Part shown: piece by piece, positions 26,113-34,655 of the stretch | Numbering within the stretch: the stretch's first letter is position 1 | How the letters are laid out: each line of letters starts with the position of its first letter | Assembly: GCA_902628195.1 (NCBI GenBank) | Contig: CACOLY010000005.1 | Location: 1 to 64,000, forward strand | Direction: 5' to 3' | Source of the DNA: an uncultured Pelagibacteraceae bacterium | GTDB taxonomy: Bacteria; Pseudomonadota; Alphaproteobacteria; Pelagibacterales; Pelagibacteraceae | DNA: 64,000 nt | Program-made: the position numbers and the translations under genes | The notes under the pieces: generated by a model | What the model saw: the letters and a program-made list of their open reading frames with translations, nothing else | The model's database searches: none | Told to the model about the DNA's origin: nothing

Positions 26113-27399
26113 TTAATTTGAAAAACCATATTTTCTAAGTCTTATATCACCAGTCCTAGCGTGAGCTTCCATACCTTCATACCTCGAAATTCTAGCACAT
26201 GTAGCGCCGACAGATTTTGTTGATTCTTTTGTCATTCTTTGAAAACTTAAAGTTTTAATAAATTTACCAACAAATAATCCTCCAGTATAACGACCAGCTC
26301 CTTTTGTGGGTAAAATATGATTAGTTCCAGAACATTTATCTCCATAGGCAACTGTTGTTTCCTCACCGATAAATAAAGAGCCATAATTTTTAAGTCTCTT
26401 GTGAAACCAATCAAGATTTTTTGTTTGAACTTCTAAATGTTCAGGGGCATATTCATCACTAATTGTTGCCATCTCTTCATCTGTATCACAAAGAATTACC
26501 TCACCGTAATCTCTCCAAGCAGCTTCAGCACTTTTTCTGGGTAATTCTGGTAATTCAGCTATTAACTCTGGGACTCTTTTCATAACCTCATCGGCAAGTC
26601 TTTTGCTTGTAGTGTATAGCCAAGCGGGAGAATTATAACCATGCTCTGCTTGTCCTACCAAATCTACTGCTACCATTTCTGAATCGGCATCATCATCGGC
26701 TATCACTGCAATTTCAGTTGGTCCTGCGAATAAATCAATACCGACTTTACCAAATAAAATTCTTTTTGCTTCCGCTACAAATTGATTCCCTGGACCTACT
26801 AAAATATCTGCTGGTGGATTTTTGAATAAACCATTTGTCATCGCTGCTATTCCAGGAACACCACCTAAATTTAAAAATACATCTGCACCACATAAATTAG
26901 CTGTATAAATAATTGCTGGATGTGCACCAGTATCTTTTTTTGGAGGACTACAAGCAATAATATTTTTGACTCCTGCAACTTTTGCAGTTGTAACACTCAT
27001 AACAGCCGAAGCTATATGTGCATATCTACCACCTGGAATATAACAACCAGCTGTATTTACAGGAATTAACTTTTGACCTGCGTAAAGACCTGGTGAAAGT
27101 TCAACCTCGAAATCTTGTCCATAATTTTTTAATTGTGCTTCTGCAAATTTTTTTACTCTTTCGTGAGAAAATTGAATATCATCTTTTGTTTTTTGATCTA
27201 ACTCTTTAATTATTTGCTCTATTCTCTCTTTTGAAACTACTATTTCACCATCATAGTTATCAAATTTTTTGGTTAGATCAATGCAGGCCTCTTCTTTTGA
27301 TATTTCGATTTCTTTTAATAATCCTTTTACGATTTCATTTGTTTTACTATCGTCAGTGGAAGAAGTTTTTGGTGATTTTTTAAGGTATTTTATAGCCAT
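26113..27399 (-). CDS. HisD-family dehydrogenase, probable sulfopropanediol dehydrogenase (HpsN-like)
   Basis: A 428-residue NAD-dependent zinc dehydrogenase of the histidinol dehydrogenase family. It shows PVNTAGCYIPGGRYAHIAS, the catalytic Glu-His in EYAPEHLEV, and GQAEHGYNSPAWLYT with zinc ligands. Its context with tauABC, a sulfolactate-dehydrogenase-like gene and phosphate acetyltransferase suggests it is not the biosynthetic HisD but an HpsN-like enzyme oxidising 2,3-dihydroxypropane-1-sulfonate to sulfolactate. That assignment is an inference from the neighbours; the family itself is certain. It is the last gene of the minus-strand run. Confidence 0.78.
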   Translation of the reverse strand: MAIKYLKKSPKTSSTDDSKTNEIVKGLLKEIEISKEEACIDLTKKFDNYDGEIVVSKERIEQIIKELDQKTKDDIQFSHERVKKFAEAQLKNYGQDFEVELSPGLYAGQKLIPVNTAGCYIPGGRYAHIASAVMSVTTAKVAGVKNIIACSPPKKDTGAHPAIIYTANLCGADVFLNLGGVPGIAAMTNGLFKNPPADILVGPGNQFVAEAKRILFGKVGIDLFAGPTEIAVIADDDADSEMVAVDLVGQAEHGYNSPAWLYTTSKRLADEVMKRVPELIAELPELPRKSAEAAWRDYGEVILCDTDEEMATISDEYAPEHLEVQTKNLDWFHKRLKNYGSLFIGEETTVAYGDKCSGTNHILPTKGAGRYTGGLFVGKFIKTLSFQRMTKESTKSVGATCARISRYEGMEAHARTGDIRLRKYGFSN

Positions 27400-27452
27400 A
27401 ATATTTCAATTAGTTTGTTTAAAGCATATTAGATTTTTTTTCAATGAAACAA

Positions 27453-28364
27453 TTAATCTAAAGCAACAACAGCTGCGGCGATAGAAGCTAATCTAGCTTG
27501 AGCTTCGTCAGAACGACTTGTAATTACAACTGGTACTTTACCACCTACAACAACACCAGCGGCACATGCACCACAAAAATAAATTAACATTTTAACCAAA
27601 CCATTACCTGTTTCAACACTAGGGACCAGTAAAACGTCAGCTATTCCCGCTACATCATTTTTTATTCCTTTTATAGCAGCAGATTTTTTTGAAATACTAT
27701 TATCAAATGCTAATGGACCAAAAACATCAGCATTCAAATTTTCTTTCTTAGCTAATTTTGTTATTTCTTCAGCCTCTTTAGAACTTGGAACACTATCTAA
27801 AACTTCCTCTGTAGCTGACAAAACTGCAACCTTAGGTCTTTCAATACCAATTCGATTTGAAAAATTTATAACATTCTTTAAAATATGCATTTTTGTCTTA
27901 ACATTTGGTAAGACGTTTAAAGCTCCATCAGTAATAATCAAAGGTTTATCTTCTTTTTCCAAAGTCATATGCCAAATGTGACTTAGTCTAGTTTTACCTA
28001 ACAAATTATATTCTCTTTTAAGAACTTCTTTCATTAAAACATCTGTATGAATATGTCCCTTAACAATAATTCTTATTTTTTTTTCACTAGCTAATTTTGC
28101 AGCTATAGTTGCCGTATTATTTTCAACGGGTTCATGAATAATTTCATATTTTGAGATATCCCATTTCAAATTTTCTGCACATTTTTGAATTTCTTTTTTG
28201 TCACCAATAAAAATAGGCTCGATCAAATTTTCTTTAACTGCATCTTGAACAGAAAGCATTGGCAAAGGTTTTCCAGCGTTAACAATACCTGCTTTTACTC
28301 CTTTTTTTTTATGTGCAAAATTTAAAAGATTATTAGGTACAACTATTTCTTTACTTGAGAGCAT
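27453..28364 (-). CDS. Phosphate acetyl/butyryltransferase family protein (Pta-like)
   Basis: A 303-residue enzyme of the PTA_PTB family that exchanges an acyl-phosphate with acyl-CoA. The VKGHIHTDVLMKEVLKRE and SHIWHMTL segments and the C-terminal GADVLLVPSVE-like region (ADVLLVPSVETGNGLVKML) and GGKVPVVITSRSDEAQARL are characteristic. In taurine and other C2-sulfonate catabolism a Pta turns the acetyl phosphate made by sulfoacetaldehyde acetyltransferase into acetyl-CoA, which fits the surrounding genes. Two bases separate it from the upstream dehydrogenase. Confidence 0.85.
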   Translation of the reverse strand: MLSSKEIVVPNNLLNFAHKKKGVKAGIVNAGKPLPMLSVQDAVKENLIEPIFIGDKKEIQKCAENLKWDISKYEIIHEPVENNTATIAAKLASEKKIRIIVKGHIHTDVLMKEVLKREYNLLGKTRLSHIWHMTLEKEDKPLIITDGALNVLPNVKTKMHILKNVINFSNRIGIERPKVAVLSATEEVLDSVPSSKEAEEITKLAKKENLNADVFGPLAFDNSISKKSAAIKGIKNDVAGIADVLLVPSVETGNGLVKMLIYFCGACAAGVVVGGKVPVVITSRSDEAQARLASIAAAVVALD

Positions 28365-28366
28365 AA

Positions 28367-29371
28367 TTATTTTTTTAGAGTTTCTAAATCTTTTTTTGTT
28401 ATATGTGTTACTTTAATTTCTTTTTTTGAATTCATTTTAAATCTTTTATATTTATTTTGACCAGGATACATTATTTCTTTTACACTTTTAATTTTTGGTA
28501 ATCTTTTAATTTTTTTTATATTATCTTTTATCCTAGTGTTATAATTTTTTACAAATAAATTTGTTTTAAATGTGATAAATAAATGCCCAATATTTTGAGG
28601 ACCTGAAAAATCATCAAAAGGATCTTTTACTCTTCCTGCATGATTTCCTCCAGTTAATACCCCACTTAATATATCAACCATCCACGCTAAGCCAGAACCT
28701 CTAAAACCTGCTATAGGTAGTTGCACACCTTGAAGAGCTTTTTTTGCATCTGTTGTTGGTTTACCAAATTTATCTAGGGCGACACCTTTTGGTATCTTTT
28801 TATTATTTCTTTCTGCTAATCTGATATTCCCTCTATTAATCATTGAAATAGATGTATCTAAAATAAATGGTATTTTAGATCCTGTTGGAGTTCCAAAACA
28901 AATTGGATTGGTGCCAAATAAACTTTTTAAAGCTCCATGAGGTGCAACAGCAGGTGGAGCATTAGTATAAATCATTGTTACTAAATTTTTTTTAACAGCT
29001 TGTTCTGCGTAATATCCTGATAAACCGTAATGACCACTGTTTTTAACAGCCACTAAGCCGATGCCAGTTTTTTTTGCATTTCTAATTGCCTGTTTAATTG
29101 CTATATCTGCAGCAACAAAACCAATACTATCATCAGCATCAATATGAGAAATTGATGTTGATATTTTTTTTATTTTTATCTTTGGTTTTGGATTTATTAG
29201 TTTTTTAGAAATTCGATCACAATACATTTTTAGTCTTGAAAGTCCGTGTCCATATGCACCGACAAGCTCTGCATTTATAATTGCGTTTGCTGAAATTAAA
29301 GCATGATTATTATTCAAACCAAACTTTTTGAAAATTTTAATAATTTCTTTTTTTAAAATTTTAGTCTTCAA
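28367..29371 (-). CDS. Malate/L-lactate/sulfolactate dehydrogenase family protein (Ldh_2)
   Basis: A 334-residue NAD(P)-dependent oxidoreductase of the Ldh_2 family, which includes ComC/SlcC sulfolactate dehydrogenases, malate and ureidoglycolate dehydrogenases. Key parts are GAYGHGLSRLKMYCDRI, GLVAVKNSGHYGLSGYYAE with the catalytic His, TNAPPAVAPHGALKSLFGTNPI, and GFRGSGLAWMVDILSG. I chose a TTG at 29371, two bases after the permease stop, over a TTG at 29407 that would overlap the permease. Next to sulfonate uptake genes the likely substrate is sulfolactate, but this is inference. Confidence 0.8.
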   Translation of the reverse strand: MKTKILKKEIIKIFKKFGLNNNHALISANAIINAELVGAYGHGLSRLKMYCDRISKKLINPKPKIKIKKISTSISHIDADDSIGFVAADIAIKQAIRNAKKTGIGLVAVKNSGHYGLSGYYAEQAVKKNLVTMIYTNAPPAVAPHGALKSLFGTNPICFGTPTGSKIPFILDTSISMINRGNIRLAERNNKKIPKGVALDKFGKPTTDAKKALQGVQLPIAGFRGSGLAWMVDILSGVLTGGNHAGRVKDPFDDFSGPQNIGHLFITFKTNLFVKNYNTRIKDNIKKIKRLPKIKSVKEIMYPGQNKYKRFKMNSKKEIKVTHITKKDLETLKK

Positions 29372-29372
29372 A

Positions 29373-31295
29373 TTAACCTTTTCCACGCCATGGAATTGTC
29401 TTATCAATAATTTTTCTTAAAGTTACGTCAAATAAGAGACCCAACATTCCCATTATAAATATCGTGATCCAAATGACCTCATATTGAAAATATTTTTTGG
29501 CAACATTTTCTACAAATCCAATACCCGTTGTCCCAGCTAAAAATTCAGCTGCAACTAAAGTTCCCCAACACATTCCAACTGCAACTCTTATTCCTGTTAA
29601 TATTTCAGGTAAAGAATTAGGGAAAATTACATATCTTAATATTTGTTTTTTAGATGCTCCCAAAGAGTGAGCAGCATGAATTTTTGATAATTGAGTTCCG
29701 GATGCACCAGCTCTAGCTGAAATAATCATTATAGATAATGACACCATAAATAATAAAAAAACCTTTCCTGTATTATCAATTCCTAAAACAGAAATAATTA
29801 GAGGAGCCCAAGCTAATGGAGGCACTGGTCTATATAGTTCTATTAAAGGATCAAAAAAACCTTTGGCAAATCTATTTAAGCCCATAAACAATCCTAAAGG
29901 AACGCCTATAAGGATACCAAAAACTAGTCCTAGGAATACCCTCATAAATGAATCCCAAATATGACCGTATGGCACTGGGATTTTAAATAATTCAAAGTCA
30001 CCTGTAACAACTTTAAGAACATAGCCTTTAAAGTTTTGTTTGACTATTCCATCTTTAGTGTGAACAGGATAATCACCAGGAAGAATATCTGCAATCCAAT
30101 CAGGCAAAACAAAACCAATCATTTTGCTTACATCGACCATATCAATCCATAAAAGGGGAATATCTTTGTAACCTACACTTGGTTTTAACATTAGTGCAAA
30201 TTTATTAAAAGTATCAGAAGGTTTTGGAAGCCATCTACCAGAACCTTGTTCAGAACAACTTGGACCACTTGCGATAATAGTTCCTGCTGGAAACAAAAAG
30301 ATATCAATAAATCTTAATCCCCCTTGGGCTTCTTTTTGAGCAACATCAAATTTAATAATTGCATTTTGCATTTTATCTAATGCGTTAGGTGGGTAGATAC
30401 TTGCAAATTCTATTCTTCGAGCAATTTTTACAATGTTTTTGGCGTACATTGATGATAAATCTTCGCTATCTAGATCTTGTCTATAAGATTTAATTTCATC
30501 CTTAAGTTCTTTAATTTTTTCTTTAAATTGAGGGTTATGATTTCTCAATTTGAAAAAATCATCACTTATCAAATTTAATTCTTTTGCAGCGGCATGAAAT
30601 TTTAACCCTCTATCAGTTGCTGGAATTAGAGGGACTTCTATAGTATTTTCTATAGATCCAGTTCCAGCGCTTACTTTAACTATACCCCATCCACCTTCTT
30701 CACTTATAGCTTTTTGTCTTTCATCATATTCTTGTTCTGACTCAAATGGATAATCAGGCTTTTGGAAATTTTCAGTCAAAAGATTAATTCTGCCAGTAAT
30801 GTCATCTATTTTTTGTCTAGTATCAATTTCAAGTAAGTCCTCATTTGTAAGTAAAGGAATTAATTGATTGGTTTTATTGATAAAATTAGCAAGAATTATT
30901 TTTTGTTGACTATTTAGCTCATTAGAATTTTGTATTTCATCTAAGATTATTTGGAGATTTTTATTTTCTTTTTTAATTTGAGAGGTGCTTTTAAATTGCC
31001 TCTCTTCTATTGGGAATTGGTATTTTAATCCTAATAAAGAGTCATTAACTTTAGCTACTTGACAAAGTTCATTAGCAGATTTTGGATAAAAACCTTTTGC
31101 GATATCCCATGAATAATAAAGCCATACTAAAAGAAGAAAACTACTACCAACTATGACCCAATGAGTACCACCTCTTGCTCTTTCTGGATTTCCAAATACT
31201 GCATCAACTTTTTCAGTTCTTATAAGACGTCTTCCATAAAGAATACATCCAACAACAGCAAAAAAGATTAGAAAAGTTACTATTTGTGTTAACAT
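29373..31295 (-). CDS. ABC transporter permease, TauC-like with a large N-terminal extension
   Basis: A 640-residue inner-membrane permease. The C-terminal ~200 residues (from about 444, GHIWDSFMRVFLGLVFG) are a normal TauC/SsuC domain with PPLAWAPLIISVLGIDNTG and the ATPase-contact EAA loop SLGASKKQILRYVIFPN. The N-terminus has two extra helices (about residues 4-20 and 46-62) and a ~375-residue mostly hydrophilic, partly helical region, probably periplasmic. Common TauC proteins are about 250-300 residues. The gene starts next to tauB and ends against the dehydrogenase gene. The extension is unassigned. Confidence 0.85.
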   Translation of the reverse strand: MLTQIVTFLIFFAVVGCILYGRRLIRTEKVDAVFGNPERARGGTHWVIVGSSFLLLVWLYYSWDIAKGFYPKSANELCQVAKVNDSLLGLKYQFPIEERQFKSTSQIKKENKNLQIILDEIQNSNELNSQQKIILANFINKTNQLIPLLTNEDLLEIDTRQKIDDITGRINLLTENFQKPDYPFESEQEYDERQKAISEEGGWGIVKVSAGTGSIENTIEVPLIPATDRGLKFHAAAKELNLISDDFFKLRNHNPQFKEKIKELKDEIKSYRQDLDSEDLSSMYAKNIVKIARRIEFASIYPPNALDKMQNAIIKFDVAQKEAQGGLRFIDIFLFPAGTIIASGPSCSEQGSGRWLPKPSDTFNKFALMLKPSVGYKDIPLLWIDMVDVSKMIGFVLPDWIADILPGDYPVHTKDGIVKQNFKGYVLKVVTGDFELFKIPVPYGHIWDSFMRVFLGLVFGILIGVPLGLFMGLNRFAKGFFDPLIELYRPVPPLAWAPLIISVLGIDNTGKVFLLFMVSLSIMIISARAGASGTQLSKIHAAHSLGASKKQILRYVIFPNSLPEILTGIRVAVGMCWGTLVAAEFLAGTTGIGFVENVAKKYFQYEVIWITIFIMGMLGLLFDVTLRKIIDKTIPWRGKG

Positions 31296-32093
31296 TTAAT
31301 TTTCTTTCCCCATAATTTCTTCTTCCATATTCCAAATCATTTCTAAAATTTCTTCACGTTTTGCAGAAAATTCTTTATTCTTTTTAATTTCTCTCAAATC
31401 GTCTTTTAATCCCATTGATGCAAATGGTAGATTGTATTCTTTATGTATTCTTCCTGGTCTTGGAGCCATTACATATAACCTTTCACCAAGCAATAAAGCT
31501 TCTTCAACAGAGTGAGTAATTAAAATAATTGTTTTTCCAGTTTCTTTCCAAATTTTTAGAACTAATGATTGCATCTTTTCTCTTGTTAATGCATCAAGCG
31601 CTCCTAATGGTTCATCCATTAGAATTAAATCAGGATCGTTTATTAAACATCTAGCAAGGGCAACTCTTTGCTGCATCCCTCCAGATAATTGATAGGTTGG
31701 TGTATTTCCAAATCCTTTTAATCCAACTATTTCTAACCATTCATCAACTTTTTTTTGAGTTTTTATTGGATCTTCATTTTTCATTCTTAATCCAAAGTTG
31801 ACATTTTCAGCTACTGTTAGCCATTCAAATAATGCCCCTTGTTGAAAAACCATTCCTCTTTCAACCCCAGGACCATCAATCTCTTTATTATTTAAAGTAA
31901 TACTTCCAGATGTAGGTCTTATAAAACCTGCGGTGATATTTAACAAAGTTGTTTTTCCACAACCTGATGGACCAAGAACAGTTAAGAGTTCTCCTTTTTT
32001 TAAAGTGAAATTTAAATCTTTTAAAGCATGGACAGTTTCTCCTTTTGGAGTTTTGAAAATCATATTTAGATTTTGAGAAACTAAATCACTCAT
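31296..32093 (-). CDS. tauB: Taurine/sulfonate-type ABC transporter ATP-binding protein
   Basis: A 265-residue ABC ATPase with Walker A LGPSGCGKTTLLN, Q-loop in MVFQQGALFEWLTV, the signature LSGGMQQRVALARCL, Walker B DLILMDEPLGALD and the switch His in ILITHSVEEAL. The MAPRPGRIHKEYNLPF tail is typical of nitrate/sulfonate/taurine importers. It energises the uptake complex with the permease and binding protein on either side. A terminator-like hairpin separates it from tauA, so its expression is probably lower than that of the binding protein. Confidence 0.9.
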   Translation of the reverse strand: MSDLVSQNLNMIFKTPKGETVHALKDLNFTLKKGELLTVLGPSGCGKTTLLNITAGFIRPTSGSITLNNKEIDGPGVERGMVFQQGALFEWLTVAENVNFGLRMKNEDPIKTQKKVDEWLEIVGLKGFGNTPTYQLSGGMQQRVALARCLINDPDLILMDEPLGALDALTREKMQSLVLKIWKETGKTIILITHSVEEALLLGERLYVMAPRPGRIHKEYNLPFASMGLKDDLREIKKNKEFSAKREEILEMIWNMEEEIMGKEN

Positions 32094-32124
32094 AAAAATC
32101 TTTATATTTTAATTTTTAATAAAA

Positions 32125-32160
32125 AAATAGGCACCAATTCAATAAAATTGGCGCCTATTT
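32125..32160 (-). terminator. Intercistronic terminator/attenuator between tauA and tauB
   Basis: Read on the minus strand, a 15-bp stem (one G-U wobble) formed by bases 32146-32160 and 32125-32139 closes a 6-base loop and is followed by a run of seven T. It lies 20 bases after the tauA stop and 31 bases before tauB. It should end most transcripts after tauA and let some continue to tauBC. Confidence 0.85.
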
Positions 32161-32180
32161 AAATTTTAATTACCTTTATA

Positions 32181-33122
32181 TTATAAAGGTAAGAAACTTG
32201 TGTCTACGTTTCCTCTTGGTGTTCCCATTCCTTTTAAGAATGCATCAAGATTTCCACTCTCCATAGATTGTTTTGTTTCTTCTGGAGTTAGGAATTTAAA
32301 GCCACTTAAAGTTTCTTTCATATCAGCAACTTTCATTTCTGAAGCTTTTGACATTGAATTCATATCGCTTTTTCCAGCTCTATATCTTGCATTTGCTTCA
32401 TGAGTCACTTCGATAAAAGTTCTAAGCATGCCAGGATTTTCCTTCATAAACTTTGTAGTTACTGAAGTAATATCTATACCTAAGATACCAGCATCTCTAG
32501 CTTCTTGAACTGTAAGTAATCTAGATCCAACTGCAGTTGCAGCTTTAATAGAGTTACCACCGAATAAACATGCCATTACGACATCACCGCTTACTAATGC
32601 AGCAGCTCCCTCTTCAGGATCCATTTGAATGATATCCATTTTTTTTCTGTCAGCTCCAACAACTTTCATACTTTCATCGAAAACATATTCAGCCATTGTT
32701 CCTAGTGGAACAGCAACTTTTTTTCCCTCTAACTCTGTTGCGTTTGCTTTTGTAATACCAGAAGCATTAGATGTTACACAAGTAGTACCACCCATTCCGT
32801 ATTCCATAGCAATATCAACAAGTTTGATAGGTGCTTTTGATTTTACCGCATTAATGAAAGGAACCAGACCTTGAGAATAAGAGATATCGATATCTCCTGC
32901 TAACATAGCATCAGTCATTGCTCCTCCATTAGTGAAATTTGTCCACTTAACAGGAACTCCTAAAGCTTTAGCAAAGTTCTTTTTCATCATATCTTCAAGA
33001 TTTGGACTTGGCCATTCTAAAAAGTATGCAACTCTAACTTCATTAGCTGCTGAATTAGCAACTGAAATTGAAAGATTAAGAGCTACAAAACATCCAAGAA
33101 TAAAACTTATTATTTTTTTCAT
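32181..33122 (-). CDS. tauA: Taurine-type ABC transporter substrate-binding protein
   Basis: A 313-residue periplasmic binding protein with signal peptide (MKKIISFILGCFVALNLSIS...NSA). The mature chain opens ANEVRVAYFLEWPSPN and contains LAGDIDISYSQGLVPF, LEGKKVAVPLGTMAEYVF and a GGNSI-like turn typical of the TauA/SsuA/nitrate binding fold. It has GC-richer, less AT-biased codons than its neighbours, as expected of an abundant protein. AGGGG precedes its start. First gene of the minus-strand sulfonate run and divergent from the aminotransferase. Taurine is the likeliest ligand by context. Confidence 0.88.
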   Translation of the reverse strand: MKKIISFILGCFVALNLSISVANSAANEVRVAYFLEWPSPNLEDMMKKNFAKALGVPVKWTNFTNGGAMTDAMLAGDIDISYSQGLVPFINAVKSKAPIKLVDIAMEYGMGGTTCVTSNASGITKANATELEGKKVAVPLGTMAEYVFDESMKVVGADRKKMDIIQMDPEEGAAALVSGDVVMACLFGGNSIKAATAVGSRLLTVQEARDAGILGIDITSVTTKFMKENPGMLRTFIEVTHEANARYRAGKSDMNSMSKASEMKVADMKETLSGFKFLTPEETKQSMESGNLDAFLKGMGTPRGNVDTSFLPL

Positions 33123-33299
33123 TTATTCCCCTTAGTTGATTATTTATATGTTCTAAGTTTAAGATTAATTTGTAGTAGATGTAAAACAAAAAAGTGTTTA
33201 AATTGAATGCAACTTTGAGTTGTGACATTATTTTGGTGGTTAATTACACCCATTTAGTCTAAAGAATTCTTTAAGTTAAAATTTAAAAAATAAAAAAAT

Positions 33300-34646
33300 A
33301 TGAGCTCAGAAAAAAGAACTTCAGTACCTAATTCGCTAAATGAACATTGGATGCCTTTTTCATCTAATAGAGATTTTAAAGAAAATCCTAGACTAATAGT
33401 TGAGGCAAAAGGTGTTTATTTAAAAAACCATCAAGGTCAGACACAAATAGATGCGAGCTCAGGATTATTTTGTAATCCACTAGGTCATGGAAGAGAAGAA
33501 ATCATAGAAGCTATAAGCAATCAGCTTAAAACTTTGGATTATTGTCAGCCATTCCAACAAGGATTTGGTGGATCATTTGAACTTGCAACAAGAATATCAA
33601 AACATACACCAGGAAATTTAAATAGAATATTTTATACAATTTGTGGATCTACCGCAGTTGAGACAGCAATTAAAATAGGTATTGCATATCATAGAGCAAG
33701 AGGAGATAGCCAAAGATTTAGATTTGTGGGAAGAGAACGTGGTTATCATGGAATGAATATTGGAGCTACTTCAGTTGGGGGAATGGTTAATAATGTTAAA
33801 ACATTCGCAAGTGTGTTGATGCCAGGTGTAGTTCATATGAGACATACTCATTTACCTGAACATAAATTTGTAAGTGGTCAACCAGAGACAGGTGTTGAAC
33901 TTGCTGAAGATCTAGAGAGAATTTGTACAAATTTTGGAGCAGAAAATATTGCTGCTTGCATTGTTGAACCTATTGCTGGATCAACAGGAACTTTAGTTCC
34001 ACCTAAAGGGTATTTACAAAGATTAAGAGAAATTTGTGACAAACATGGAATACTTTTAATATTTGATGAAGTTATTACAGGATGGGGAAGAACAGGATCA
34101 GCTTTTGCCTCACAAGAATATGGGGTAACACCAGATTTAATGACAATGGCAAAAGCCACAACAAATGGTATCAGTCCTTTAGGAGTTGTTGCTTGTAAAG
34201 AAGAAATTTACGATGCAATAATGGATAGCGCACCAAAAGGAACAATAGAATTGTTTCATGGTTACACTTACTCAGGAATTCCAATTTCAGTAGCTGCTGG
34301 TTTAGCTGTTCAAGATATATTTGAAAAAGATGATATTTTTAATAGAGCAAAAGATTTAGCACCTTATTTCCAAAAAGGATTAATGTCTTTAAAAGATATT
34401 GACGTTGTGGATAATATAAGAGGTTATGGAATGATGGGTGGAATTGATATTAAAATGGATAAAAAACCAGGTGTTGCTGGATTTACTTGTTTTAAACATT
34501 GCTATGAGGCTGGAGTTAATTTTAAAGCTACTGGTGATTGTTTAATAATTGCACCAATGTTTATTTGTGAAAAGAAACATATTGATGAAATTATTGAAAA
34601 ATTAAGAACAGGAATAACTAATTACGCAAAAAGTAAAAAAAATTAA
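33300..34646 (+). CDS. tpa: Class III aminotransferase, probable taurine:pyruvate aminotransferase
   Basis: A 448-residue PLP-dependent omega-aminotransferase. Features are IDASSGLFCNPLGHGREEI, CGSTAVETAIKIG, the YHGMNIGATSVGG segment, LLIFDEVITGWGRTG (Asp of the PLP pocket), the Schiff-base Lys in TMAKATTNGISPLG, and LFHGYTYSGIP. Directly downstream is alanine dehydrogenase, the standard partner that regenerates pyruvate from alanine, and tauABC-like genes are divergent, so taurine is the probable amino donor, giving sulfoacetaldehyde. Other omega-amino acids are possible. A 177-base promoter region precedes it. Confidence 0.82.
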   Translation: MSSEKRTSVPNSLNEHWMPFSSNRDFKENPRLIVEAKGVYLKNHQGQTQIDASSGLFCNPLGHGREEIIEAISNQLKTLDYCQPFQQGFGGSFELATRISKHTPGNLNRIFYTICGSTAVETAIKIGIAYHRARGDSQRFRFVGRERGYHGMNIGATSVGGMVNNVKTFASVLMPGVVHMRHTHLPEHKFVSGQPETGVELAEDLERICTNFGAENIAACIVEPIAGSTGTLVPPKGYLQRLREICDKHGILLIFDEVITGWGRTGSAFASQEYGVTPDLMTMAKATTNGISPLGVVACKEEIYDAIMDSAPKGTIELFHGYTYSGIPISVAAGLAVQDIFEKDDIFNRAKDLAPYFQKGLMSLKDIDVVDNIRGYGMMGGIDIKMDKKPGVAGFTCFKHCYEAGVNFKATGDCLIIAPMFICEKKHIDEIIEKLRTGITNYAKSKKN

Positions 34647-34655
34647 ATTTCAATA

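Noticed and set aside
29373-31295. Two genes fused by an assembly error in the tauC-like ORF
   Set aside because: The reading frame is open throughout, codon use does not change, and the N-terminal helices have the expected membrane pattern. A real extension is more economical.
33235-33250. Near-palindrome GGTG...CACC around TTAATTA upstream of the aminotransferase gene
   Set aside because: The two arms are offset by one base, so the dyad is not symmetric. Only four bases per arm match, which is expected by chance in this AT-rich spacer. A real operator would need conservation in related genomes.
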